Source: Piezodorus guildinii
Lineage: Eukaryota > Arthropoda > Insecta > Hemiptera > Pentatomidae
DNA length: 64,000 nt
NCBI GenBank assembly: GCA_023052935.1
Contig: CM041293.1
Coordinates: forward strand, 150,969,474-151,033,473
Reading direction: 5' to 3'
In this document: piece after piece, positions 1 to 9,857 of the stretch
Position numbering within the stretch: position 1 is the stretch's first letter
How the letters are laid out: each line of letters begins with the position of its first letter
Position numbers and translations under genes: made by a program
Notes under the pieces: generated by a model
What the model was told of the DNA's origin: nothing
The model's input: only the letters and a program-made list of their open reading frames with translations
The model's database searches: none

Positions 1-335
1 TTCCTTCAATGACTGTGGTATGGGATTTGACGGTTTGTGATGCAGTAGTTGAATCATTATGGACGGATAAGACATACGTGTCATGAGTATAAGTATTGAG
101 AACAGTGCTAGGATAGAGTGGAATGTCAACTGTCTAAAGGGAGTAGAGGATAGGACCTAAGATACTACCTTGAGGCACTCCAGCAGATTGAGAAAATATG
201 GATGAGTAAGAAAATTTATTATTAGCCTTAAAGGTTGTGCTAGTAAGATAGGAACGCATTAATAGGAAATATGTAGGGGAGGGGAATTCACGGAGTCTGT
301 AAAACAGTTCCTGGTGTTAAACTCTCTCAAAAAAT
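1..335 (-). pseudogene. Jockey-clade LINE reverse transcriptase fragment (runs off left edge)
   Basis: Read on the minus strand this encodes the palm of a non-LTR reverse transcriptase. It starts near F-E-R-V (the F-D-R-V-W block of the other copies), passes through GVPQGSILGP (about 130-185) and reaches the catalytic block near 70-95. There the expected YADDT reads Y-T-H-D-T, so the metal-binding aspartate pair is damaged. The fragment continues past the window edge. It is closest to the copy at 50061-51070, sharing VLSVHN and TTASQT. A stop falls just after the opening F-E-R-V. In the Jockey family this protein copies element RNA at a nicked target; this copy is dead. Confidence 0.85.
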
Positions 336-412
336 TTTAATAATCTAGAATGAAAAAACTTCAACTTGACTTATTTATGATATGCCTTAATATAAAAATA
401 TTTAATCCATAC

Positions 413-575
413 CTCAGAGCTAGATCCCCAGCCGAGAGAATGCGATAGCTTCCTGGATACTGTGTGGGAGAAGCGTCGGTGTGGCGGTGGTGGTTGGAGG
501 GTAAAGGTGGTCACGCTGCCTTTCCTCACGGACATCCTAGCCGGCCTTCTTTCTGTCATCCTCTGCTAGCTCTGT
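413..575 (-). CDS. Candidate host exon in a GC-rich island, unknown product
   Basis: This GC-rich block stands out sharply from A/T-rich surroundings. On the minus strand a splice-acceptor-like GTGCAG ends at 576, and a donor-like GAG/GTATGG begins at 412. An ATG at 559 (context AGAGG-ATG-A) follows an in-frame stop and opens MTERRPARMSVRKGSV, a proline patch (QPPPPHRR), then SHTVSRKLSHSLGWGSSSE up to the donor. It is basic, Ser/Arg-rich and lacks hydrophobic segments, so a cytosolic or nuclear N-terminus is possible. I do not recognise it. It lies on the same strand as the island at 985-1110. Open frame, base composition and splice signals are seen; that it is a first coding exon is inference. 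It could also be TE-derived. Confidence 0.35.
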
Positions 576-599
576 CTGCACCATCAAAGCAACATAAGC

Positions 600-930
600 T
601 AATATTATAATAATTTTTTTTTTAGATTATGTTCAATTAATTATTAGATATTAAATTTGTTTTCAAAATACAATGTAAAGTGTAATAGATATATTTAAAA
701 AATTATGAAATCAAATTACAATATAATATATAATATAAATATACAATTATGATATATAAATAATATATATATATATAAATAAATTAATATATATAATATA
801 ATATAATATAATAATCAAATATATATATAAATATAATATATATATAATATATAAAAATATAAATATAATAAGAAAAAAAAAATCAAATAAACATTAAACT
901 GATTTGAAAAAAAAAAAAATTGAGATAAAT
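600..930. repeat. A/T low-complexity DNA
   Basis: Near-pure A/T with runs of TATA and AATATA and short A tracts. No coding or structural signal was seen. Confidence 0.85.
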
Positions 931-984
931 ACAAAGTGAGAAATAAATTAACATCATACACACAATCATAACTATATAAAATAT

Positions 985-1110
985 TTACAATCTGCTAAAG
1001 GAAGCCCAGACTGTGCCTCTCCCTCTAGTTGTAGAGGGAAAAGCGGAATCCAAGAGATCCCGGCGCCTCTCTTTCCGCGCCTCACTGGTGTGAGCCATTT
1101 GAAGACTGTG
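985..1110 (-). CDS. Candidate host exon or short frame in second GC-rich island
   Basis: On the minus strand an acceptor-like sequence (TGTCTGTAGC...CCCCTAG) ends at 1111. The block from 1110 to 989 is GC-rich and ends in a weak donor-like ATT/GTAAAT. An ATG at 1098 opens a 37-residue frame, beginning MAHTSEARKERRRDLLDSAF and ending WASFSRL before TAA at 987-985. It is very basic. Upstream (1128-1290) is the 3' tip of a Jockey element, so the island could be flanking host DNA or part of that element's tail. Splicing this exon directly onto the island at 413-575 with the simplest sites gives an in-frame stop, so they may not be consecutive exons. Product unknown. Confidence 0.25.
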   Translation of the reverse strand, partial: HSLQMAHTSEARKERRRDLLDSAFPSTTRGRGTVWASFSRL

Positions 1111-1127
1111 CTAGGGGCAATAGCTAC

Positions 1128-1290
1128 AGACATAAACTCCACATGAGTGGAGGATCCGACCAGTGTCAGAAACTCCATTATAAATGTTTACAAAACGTCT
1201 CGCGGCCTCTGCCGTTTCAATCTTCGAGGAGGATTAGGATGATGAGAAAGGTTCTGATGAAATTTGGATGAAACCAGGTCCCTAAATTAA
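1128..1290 (-). pseudogene. Jockey LINE, 3' end fragment
   Basis: The minus strand reads PRRLKRQRPRD followed by a stop and a short tail (CTCCACTCATGT), matching the end of the copy at 56865-57527. Only the last codons and some 3' UTR remain. Confidence 0.7.
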
Positions 1291-1379
1291 CAAGATTATC
1301 ATTAAAAGCACAATTTTACTAATTAAATTCTTTATTGAACCAAAATTACATACGATAGGTTAGTAAGTTTTTTTTTTCA

Positions 1380-1520
1380 ATCGAATTCATAATTTATTCA
1401 ATGAAATTAATATTTTATTTTTTTCAAACAAATTCTTCATAATTTATTTTCAAACAAATTCATAATTTCTTAATAAAATTCATAATTTGTTCAATCAAAT
1501 TCAACATTTTTTTAATCGCT
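1380..1520. repeat. Degenerate tandem repeat
   Basis: About four imperfect repeats of a unit like CAAATTCATAATTT with variable spacing. A further trace lies at 1970-2010. No gene was seen in 1291-1614. Confidence 0.5.
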
Positions 1521-1614
1521 TCATATTACCTTGAACCTATTGTATACAATTAATTTACTGAGGCTTTCCTATTAAGAACTAAATGTTTTTATTAAATCAT
1601 GTTGTTGTTAATTT

Positions 1615-1838
1615 ATTAACGTCACTAAGTTACTCCAGTAATCCGATGGAGCTACAGCCGTAGTCCTAAATTTCGCAAATCTAGATTTAAAAAAGGATAA
1701 GGATCTTTAAAGATTTCTTGACATGCACAGAACCCATATCACGTCCCCTCCGAAGGACGGCAATAGCAAAGATTTTGTACTCTCATAAAAAATTCCTACG
1801 ACATCTGGCGGGTTTGAGCCCGCGACCTCTGGTGTAAT
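1615..1838 (-). repeat. SINE-C, degenerate copy
   Basis: Read on the minus strand it has the B-box-like CTCAAACCCGC, the body motif CCGTCCTTCGGAGGGG and the tail GTAGC...GATTA...GTGACGTTAA shared with the copies at 20495-20786 and 58883-59165. The first part of the tRNA-like head is missing. Confidence 0.75.
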
Positions 1839-1864
1839 AAATCCTCAACCTTTTATTATATAAA

Positions 1865-1965
1865 TCCATGAAGGGTGCAGTGGCCAGCATAAGTTATGCT
1901 GCATAACCGTCTTCTTTGCCAAAGGTCGCGGTATCGAACCCGCAGATGTCCCTTGGATATTTATT
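1865..1965 (+). repeat. SINE-C head fragment
   Basis: Only the tRNA-like head survives: an A-box-like GCAGTGGCCAGC, then AAAGGTCGCGG and the B-box-like TATCGAACCCGC, ending in the GTCCCTTGGAT typical of SINE-C. Confidence 0.6.
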
Positions 1966-2029
1966 TATGTTTTAAACAAATTCATATTTTTTTCAAACGC
2001 TAACATAATTTTTAACATCCCTTTAATGC

Positions 2030-2150
2030 CCTAAAAAATCCTAGGCACGTCTGTCGGGCTCGAAACCGCGACTTTGGGCATGTCCCATCTTTTATCCTTC
2101 TTAAATTTATCATGTCAAGTCATCTATGGCGCAGTAGCTCGCAAACAGCA
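2030..2150 (-). repeat. SINE-C head fragment
   Basis: On the minus strand it shows a B-box-like GGTTTCGAGCCCG followed by CCTAGGATTTTTTA, as in other SINE-C copies. The head is badly decayed. Confidence 0.5.
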
Positions 2151-2165
2151 TTGTAGGCCCATATA

Positions 2166-2780
2166 AGAAATCTAACAGTGTTTAATTAGACGATCAAGGG
2201 GCCAATTAGAGAACTAGAGAATACAAGCAAGGAAATGTGCCATGAAGTATTGAATTGTTCAGTCGTTGTAACACATGACCACTTCATATCTTCCAAATTT
2301 AGCCAGAATAAATGTTTCCCGAAATCAAGCACAAGTAACACTCACTTTTCGACTAGCTTCTTGTTCAATATGGTCACACAAAATCCGCAACAAACAGTGA
2401 CACCTGAGAATGCATTAGTTTTAATATGATCGAATGTGGGTACCCAAATCCCAAATGCGACCAATATGGCGATGAAAAAACCCATCAAGGTAAAAATAGG
2501 CTTTTTTTATCTCTAGTAAAAGCAATAACATCACCATTGATCCATTTTGCTGGGATTTATCAATCATTCTTTTCACAGTTGATAAAATTAAATCACTACA
2601 CCGACCATATTTTGGTTCGAAAGGTTCGCAATGTGGTAACAAGATCCATTAATTTTAAAACTGAAACAGTGAAAACATCTACAACGCAGCATCAATGGCA
2701 TTGGTGTTGAGATTTTTAAAAGTATACTACCACCTATCTAAACTAAAGCATCAATTTTAGAAATGTTGTATTCACTTGTA
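2166..2780. other. No recognised gene; overlapping short open frames
   Basis: Open frames of about 75-95 codons lie on both strands around 2421-2710. Neither has a recognisable motif, and opposing open frames in the same place argue against a simple coding reading. Confidence 0.4.
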
Positions 2781-3587
2781 TTGGTGGTTGTGTCTTTTTT
2801 TATTTTTTATTTACCTTCTTTTTCTACACATTTTTCCCAACGTGACACCAACTTTTTTTATCCCCGAACTGAAAAACTCTGAGCTTTGAAAGTGAAACAA
2901 AATCTGAAAACGCACTTTTCACTTGATCATCATTTTAAAAAGTTTTCCTTTGACGAAGTTGTCTAAATTCCTGAACAGATGGTAATCTGTTGGAGACAAG
3001 TCGGGAGAATATGGTGGGTGCGGAAGAACTTCGTAGCCCAGTTCTTTCAGTTTTTACACGGTATGTTTTGAAACATGGGTTCTTGCTGCCGCTCAGTGAG
3101 ATCATGAAGTACCCATGTATCGAGCTGTTTTACTTTCCCAATACACTTTAAATGTCTGGAAACGGTAGATGCCTTCTACTGTATGTTTGAGGACATAGTT
3201 GTCTATTATGGACGGAGGTCTTCCTCGGGGCAAGTTTTCTAAGTCGGTATCCCCAGATAAAACTTAGCAAACCAACGGCGAATGGTCCGTTCATTAACAC
3301 TTCCTTCCCCAAACGCCTTGCAAATATTTCTAGCGGCCTCAGCTGCTGAATGGCCGAGTTTAAACTCGTAGAAAAATATCGAAAATCGCGTTCCCATGTT
3401 CATATCTGGAGGTATACTAAAAAGTGGGTAATTGATTGGGAAGCTAATGTTTATAATAAAAAGGTATAGGATTAGTTACTGTTTACTTTAAATATATAAA
3501 CATTCGGAAAAAAACAACAGAGACTTGCAAAATCCTTTATGTACTTCAGAAACTATAAAAACGGACATTTCATGTGAAACAATCCAA
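2781..3587 (-). pseudogene. mariner-type DNA transposon, internally deleted
   Basis: The minus strand encodes pieces of a mariner transposase. An N-terminal helix-turn-helix region (FKLGHSAAEAARNICKAFG, NERTIRRWFAKF) lies near 3270-3370. A linker (RGRPPSI-like, VSRHLKCIGKVKQLDTW) follows, then an LKELGYEV and YSPDLS-like block and the C-terminus (about 2840-3000). The central part with the first catalytic aspartates (D,D34D domain in this family) is deleted, and several stops and frameshifts occur. Element ends: TTGG at the left and CCAA at the right, each next to a TA dinucleotide (2779-2780, 3588-3589), as expected for mariner. The GGACATTTCATGTG stretch near the right end matches the end of the copy at 55740-56174. 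Inactive. Confidence 0.85.
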
Positions 3588-4459
3588 TAAAATTCAATTT
3601 ATTTGTTTATTATTACACTGTTTTTTAACGATTAGTATTTATATAATTTACATGTATAATTAGTACTTCTTTTTCTTATCGTTATTTTATTTATTTTTAA
3701 AGTAGGTCTCGCCTCTCCGAAAACTGTATAATTTAAGAGAAATTATAGCATTGACGACCTCAGGGTTTTTAGAAAAACAAACTAACATACCAATCTTGTG
3801 GTTGCTGGTCATTTTCTAAATCCAAATAGACAGGACCCTTATTAGTATCAGATACCCTAGGCATACGGACATGACTAGGTCCAGTCCATTAGGATTAAGA
3901 AAATGAAAAGGAAGCACAAGCTTGGGCGATATTTATATAAACTCACTATTTAAAAAATAATTATAAGACGAATATGGCGCTTATGATGACAAAATCTACA
4001 TGAATTGTTTAATAAAGAGAAAATGAAACGGATATAATAACTCTGTAATAAATACTGTTATATATATTTTCCAAGAAAATGTCCAGCTAGACTACCCTGA
4101 TTAATATCATTTCTCGGCTTTCTTATAGTCCTTATTCCCTTCATTTCGTCCCTTCTCTCCACTTCTTTTATATTACAAGTACAGTATTTCTCTCTGTCCT
4201 GATGTTTTTTTTCTACTAATACCAATAATTGTATTTCTTCTTACATTTGACTTGTGTATCCTCCAATATTCCTTCGTTCCATCATCTTGTCGAATATCTG
4301 TTTGTTCAGCCTGTTTTCATTCATTCTTTTCCTATACTCGAATATTTTAAGCTTCATTTTCCTTGTTGCTGTTTCCGAGCCTTCAGTTTCCTCATACAGC
4401 TTTTTTTCTTTTTTTTTTTTTTTTTTTTTCTCAATAGATTCTTAATATCTCCTACTTTT
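3588..4459. other. No gene recognised
   Basis: A/T-rich unique-looking DNA with a pyrimidine-rich stretch (4090-4450) and a T tract near 4410-4430. Open frames here are low-complexity and hydrophobic only because of T runs. Confidence 0.6.
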
Positions 4460-5308
4460 TTACTTTCACTTACCTATAAATGAAATATAAAGTAAGGGAA
4501 AGTATTGCGATCGTGAAAATTTTCGAATTCAAGTTTTCAATGGAATTACACGTTTTATTTGTGTGTGTGGTTACTCCCGGGCGAAAAAAAAAATCCTGTG
4601 TAACTGAAAATTCATATTTAAGGCAAATAAACGCCCGAGATGTTAAGAAACTTTATCATCAAAATCAGCTGACCAAAAGATGTACTTTATACCATGCATT
4701 TTGCTCGTTTTTACGATTTTCTCAAAAACGGCTCTAACGATTTTGATTAAACTCTATACATCAATGTAAAATTTGACGGGCATTAATATGATGTAGGTTT
4801 CATTCTGATTAAATAGTCTGACAGGGCTTAAATGCCTATATTTTATTTTTTCTTCCGCTAAAGTACCTTTAATTTTGTAGATACTAAATAAAACAACAAT
4901 ATAATCTTTTTATCGACGATGAAAAACAGGTAATATAAAAGTTGAACGAACTCGATCTCTAACTAAAGGAGAAAACTGCAGAAATGTTTTTTTAATGCAA
5001 TTTTTCGTTTTTGAACATAAGAACAGCAATATAGATGTGTAATATACCGTTGGAATGTTAAAGATTTAAAAAAAAATATCTTATACACTAGCTTGTGTAT
5101 AAAAGTTAATAAAGAGTGAAGAAAATCCAATATAACTAACTGATTATTATTTCACATAATAATATTATAGAATTTTTAATAAAACATATATTTCTATAGA
5201 AATTCAATTTAATTAATTCTTTGTTAGTTCTACTCATTATTATATTTAAATGTATTTGAAAAAAATTTAATCGATTTTAACAACGGCGGTGTGTTTGCCC
5301 GCACCAGA
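4460..5308 (-). mobile_element. Family H (DINE-1-like non-autonomous Helentron)
   Basis: The element is read on the minus strand. Its right terminus is at 4460 (TTACTTTCACTTA on the plus strand). The hairpin partner is split here by a short insertion (AAAGTAAGGGAAAGTA). A GTGTGTGTGG microsatellite remnant is at 4560. Body landmarks include GATTTTCTCAAAAACGG and AACTAAAGGAGAAAAC. The left terminus GCACCAGA is at 5301-5308. The subterminal repeat next to the left end is eroded. Confidence 0.75.
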
Positions 5309-6953
5309 TTTTTTGGTTCTAGGATACATCAAATGATTTTTTCTTTTTATCTACAATAGTTTCTTCCAAACTAGAAATGAGGTTTTTACTTAAAATACCT
5401 CGAGAGGTGGCGAAAGTTTTAAGGCTTTACCTGATACTGTTCGCATTGATTTTTATTTGTGTTCCAAACAAAACAAAAAAAAAATCAGAAAACAATCTTA
5501 AAGTAATATTTAATATTATTATACGCGTTTATTAAAAATAATCATCCCTTTTCCTTTTTGATGCTATCGTGAGATTATATTCATGACTGAAATTATCATC
5601 GTGTACTGAGCCTTTTAAGAAAGATTTTAAGGGGGAATGGACTTCAGAGAGTGAAGGGGTTTAAAAAGGAGGCCGACCTGTGAAAAGGGATATAAAGGGT
5701 GGAGATATTGTGGACCAGCCCTTTTTCCATGAGTAGATAGAAGACTTGACTTGGAGGAGCTTGTAAACATAAGTTGGGAGCTGGTTGTTAATTATCTGGT
5801 AAAGACGAGAGAGCAGAGAATACTACCTTTGGAAGGAAGAGAAAACCCTCTCTAATTCAGCTTAATCGAAGGAAACATGAGAATGTCTTGAGGTTTCATT
5901 AGCAAATCTTATAGACGTTAATGATTAGCACCACACATATGGTTTCTTAAGATTTGATCAACAAATATACCACGACTTTTTGAGATTTGTCCTCATATTC
6001 ATCCCTCAACAGTGAAAAACTTTTCTTTTTTTTTTTGTAAATATTTAGTAAATAAACTATAATTAATTATTAGTCAGTAGTCTCAGAGGAGTAGACAAGG
6101 GCAGCATCTGAGAGAATGAACGAATATTGGAGAAAGCCACTAAATTTCATTCAATCGCACTTATTATATAGAGGTATAATCTGTATGAGTTTTATCATTT
6201 TTCATTTATCCCTTTTTGAGAACTTTTACGATGCATATTAATGAGCTAGAAAATAACCTTATTTGAAAATTTATATTGAAAGAAGAATATTTAAAAAAGA
6301 AAATTTCTAAAACAAGTAGTGAAATTATAAGGCTATATAAGGAAAATTGATTAAGCGGGAAAATCATTTCTAACCTCCCTCGTCATAGCGCGCAAAAGGT
6401 TTCAGGTTGTAAGTACCAAAATTATATAAAATACTCTCATCATCATTCAAGTTTTTGGTTGGTTCTTAAATATGCAAAATTACAGGAGCTAATATTTTTT
6501 TAAGAATATTATTATTGTTATTTTAACAGTTGAGAGAATTTTATAACTCTGGAAGCAGCTTAGTCTCAAAGACAAAATTTATATCACTTAAACACATCGT
6601 ATAGATAGGTAATCTGTATTGTGTTTCATAATTTTTCACTCAGTCCCTTTTGAGATATTTCCGTGTAAACATCGCGTAAAATGAATTATTGCCAATTTTG
6701 AAAATTCATGTACAAAAAATCACTGTGTTCTGAAAATCGAACTTTTTACAGCAAGTGAGACTTTATTAAGCTTTATAAAAAAAAAAAATTAAAAGTGGTT
6801 CTCTTTTTCCTTGCATACTTTTATCTCGTTAAAGCTCGGTTTTTATTCATTTTTGAGATTTTTTCAACAACTTTTTTCACAGCTTAGGTAATGAGTCCTT
6901 ATCTTCTTGTTAATTTTTGTTTTGATTTGATATATATTAATATATATATATAT
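5309..6953. other. No gene or recognised repeat
   Basis: A/T-rich single-copy-looking sequence with small GA-rich patches (5630-5830). No coding pattern or second copy in the window was found. Confidence 0.55.
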
Positions 6954-7247
6954 CAAGCCCGTGGCTGAGTGGCTAGCGCGCTAGTCTCTCATGCTACGGG
7001 TTCTGAGTTCGAATCCCAGTCCCGATGGGGCTTTTATAAGGATTTAAAAAAATGGGGATTCACTCACAGCCTCTCTCCCGGTTATGTGAGACCCGTCAGC
7101 CAAAGGGTGGCCACTCACAAAATTAGTCGTAGGGAGTGACGACCCTACACTAAAAATTGCATCGTGAAACGTGAGTGTAAACTCGCAGGAGTTTACACCA
7201 CGAGGCCCAGAGCCGACACGGCCTGTCGCGCCACTGGAAGAAGAAGA
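6954..7247 (+). repeat. SINE-B, tRNA-derived
   Basis: The head resembles a tRNA: A-box-like TGGCTGAGTGGCTAGCGCG and B-box GAGTTCGAATCC. The body includes CTCTCTCCCGGTTATGTGAG and GAGCCGACACGGCCTGTCGC. It ends in a GAAGAAGAAGA tail. A second copy in the opposite orientation is at 32211-32477. tRNA-headed SINEs are transcribed by RNA polymerase III and moved by LINE enzymes (family knowledge). Confidence 0.85.
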
Positions 7248-7269
7248 TATAAAATTACAGGAATTAGGA

Positions 7270-7480
7270 AGATTTTCTCATGACATGTTTTTGCCCGCGT
7301 AGCTGACTTAAAACGGTTGCAATACTAATAGTATTGGCTCTAAAAACTTTTTATTTATGGTTTCATATTTACGAAAGGATAGAGAATAACTGGTCCTAAA
7401 ATCACGAAAATCAAAAATGTCGAGCGACAAAATTAATGAAAATTGGACGATTTCAAATGGATTGGCCCTTATACGATTTA
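7270..7480 (+). repeat. Repeat X, left part
   Basis: Shares AGCTGACTTAAAA, AAAGGATAGAGAATAA and AAATTAATGA-rich stretches with 61858-62040, and the TTCAAATGGATTGGCCC end is recognisable there. Unclassified and non-coding. Confidence 0.55.
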
Positions 7481-8082
7481 AAAAAATAAAAAAATATTAT
7501 TCCTATTCACAACTGCGCTGTTGAGCACCTAGCGAATATATTATAATATGAAGAAAGTGAAGAAATGAGTTGATTTGAGGAATTATGTGTCGATGAAGTC
7601 ATTGCGTATCGTGTTATTCGAAAAAAAACAACATTAAGGATTGAGTTGTTGGTATTTTGTTTGAGTGATGTTCTTTGCATAAGTACAAAAATTAATTATT
7701 ATAAATTAACAGTTTAAACCAATATAATACAAAGCAACTGAAACGTATTATATTATAATCAAACTGGCGGTAATGCGCTGCTTTGATAGCGAATACTCAA
7801 TTTTGAGTTGATTTACACATATATAGAGTAAATGGTAAGGTTAACTATAATATATATTTCTTCGCTATCAGTCAATCAGTTACTATTTATATTATTTTCA
7901 TGAATAACGAATAGAACCATTTACGAGTAGTACGATACCTTAATATTATTTTGCCAGATGGACAATAGCACACCTGTAGAAGTTGACATTCTTATAATTA
8001 CTTCTTACGATTAGCCTTTAAACATTATTCGCCTCCATGAGTGAGACTTATTTTTCACCTAAAAAAAAAAAAAAAAAAAAAG
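7481..8082. other. No gene recognised
   Basis: A/T-rich DNA ending in an A tract (8061-8081) that borders SINE-D. Nothing supportable was seen. Confidence 0.5.
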
Positions 8083-8404
8083 CCTGTACCACTACAACCC
8101 ATGAAGAGTTTTGGGCTCAGTGCATGTAGAGATTCGTACTGTTTCTAGGCCAGTGGCCGTGCAATGAAGTGATTCGGCCGAGATCACGCTCAGCCGCCAG
8201 ATTTTTTCCCCATTTTTGGGTACCCACTTGATTGAGGCTGGGTGTGCCCAGGAGGGTCTCCATACCCCAGGATCGCCCTCCACACCCTTCCCCCCCTCCC
8301 TGGCTGAAATAACAGAATAGATAATATTCCGCCACAGTCGGATTCGAACCCAGGACTCGGAGCATAGCAGACTAGCGCTCTACCCACTAGACCACGCCGC
8401 TTCC
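8083..8404 (-). repeat. SINE-D, tRNA-derived
   Basis: On the minus strand it begins at 8404 with GGAAGCGGCGTGGTCTAGTG. It has A-box-like TGGTCTAGTGGGTAGAGCG and B-box GGTTCGAATCC, a GC-rich body, and ends with CATGGGTTGTAGTGG. It is flanked by A tracts on both sides, so it may have inserted into poly-A. A tail fragment of the same family lies at 27140-27200. The open frames over this block are by-products. Confidence 0.8.
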
Positions 8405-8734
8405 AAAAAAAAAAAAAAACACAGAAAAAAAACCGTATATTATAAGTATAAGGATCTGAAAATAATTTATATTATGTTCTGATTTTTTTTTTTTTTTAAC
8501 TTTGTAAAACCATACTGACAGTGTGTCGGATCAATGATAAATAAAACATACATCAGACATAAAGAATGTTTTAAAAATAAAATTATCTTAGGCGCTTACA
8601 ATCATTTAAAAAATAATAATAACAATTGAATATGTTTTGATGGGAACCTAAACAAAACATTGAATATTTATTGTTAATTTAGTAGGCACAAAGCACTTAA
8701 TTTATCACGATATGTGAAGTTGCCTTCCAGTTGT

Positions 8735-8985
8735 GAACCACCAGGAAGCAGAAGCTCCATCCTCCCATCTACATTTTGGCCTTTCTCTTTTTCTTGTTCC
8801 GTAGAGGAGATTTTTAGGAAGTTCCTCTCACTCATGCGTGACACATACCCTGTCCATCGTCCATCTACCTTAATTTCATGACCTCAACTATATTCAGCTC
8901 GTTAAATACACTGTAAATCTCTCGGTTTGAACGTCTCCTCCTGGTCCCATCAGCTAAAACTCCACCTAATCCATATATGATTAGG
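8735..8985 (-). pseudogene. RTE-type LINE, C-terminal RT fragment
   Basis: The minus strand reads GTRRRRSNREIYSVFNELNI then VEVMKLRW-MD-G, followed after a frameshift by a PKN-LYGTR...RWEDGA pattern. This is the conserved end of RTE-clade endonuclease-reverse transcriptases (NHELY...IVxVIKxxRLRWxGHVxRM and GRPxxRWxDGV). Catalytic regions are absent and frames are broken. The 8405-8734 interval to its left holds nothing recognisable. Confidence 0.7.
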
Positions 8986-9514
8986 CATGGATATAAAAAA
9001 TGAATCGTGCGGGTAAAAAAAAAAATTCTGTATAGTGAATTATACATATATATGTTGTTTTTTTCTTTATTAAAAAAACTCCTAACGGACTGGTTCTCTT
9101 ATCGAATATTGCATAAAAGACTGTTGCTCCACATCTTGAAAATTAAATTCGATTCGTCTGCATAAAATATCCAAACATTAGTGTTAGCTCAAATTAATAA
9201 TGTGACAATGACCAGTTTCCAATTGGCAGAAAAATAAAAAAATGAATGTCTCAATCTAATGTCGATACTTTTTCTTTTTTTTACATTAGGCCAGGCGCCT
9301 GCTATAGTTAACTGGGCTGACATGTCTGGGACTCAACCTGATAATCGTTTTCTGACTAATAGCGCTGATAAAAATTAAATTTGTTTAAAGTTATAAATAT
9401 CAATGTTTAGCGTTAGTATAGACGTTTATTATCCGTAAATAATGATCTTACTGTTGCACCATAAACCCTCCAGTTAGAATCCGTTGAAGAGTGTTTATCA
9501 AAAATGGAGAATAA

Positions 9515-9640
9515 AATATAGTCCAATAAATACCATCAAATTACCTTCACCCTTCATCGTGAACCTATGACTTCCTGTCCCAACATTTCACGAACACCTA
9601 AGGCTCCATCTTGACAAACATTTAACTTTGCATTCAGTGA
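9515..9640 (+). pseudogene. Jockey LINE fragment
   Basis: A short stretch reading (with frameshifts) IKLPSP-F-LPV and LRLHLDKHLT. It corresponds to the LRRKPMTSCP...YLGLLLDKRLTW region of other copies, with a deletion inside. The 8986-9514 interval shows nothing recognisable. Confidence 0.6.
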
Positions 9641-9857
9641 GCGTTTTTTCTTTACGTAGTGTTTTTCTGAATAATTTTCTGACTACTTCATTTTGTTGCA
9701 GTTTCTTTGCTGTACGAGAGGTAATATTCGCGAACATTGGCGAACCGTACCATAAGAGGATGTACCTTGCATATCTTATATGACAGTCTTCTGTTATGTG
9801 AAGAAAGTATTTTAAAAAGTACTGAAAATTTACTAGGCCAAAAACACCTCCACAAAG

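Noticed and set aside
2426..2710. 94-codon frame with an opposing 73-codon frame
   Set aside because: No motif, no splice or start context that favours one strand; left as unexplained.
6954..7030. tRNA-like sequence with A and B boxes (also at 8330-8404, 20495-20575, 29892-30010, 32400-32477)
   Set aside because: Each continues into a SINE body shared with other copies, and the cloverleaf is imperfect; these are SINE heads, not functional tRNA genes.
8092..8387. Three overlapping open frames of 60-80 codons
   Set aside because: They cover SINE-D on the same strand; GC-rich SINE DNA gives long frames by chance.
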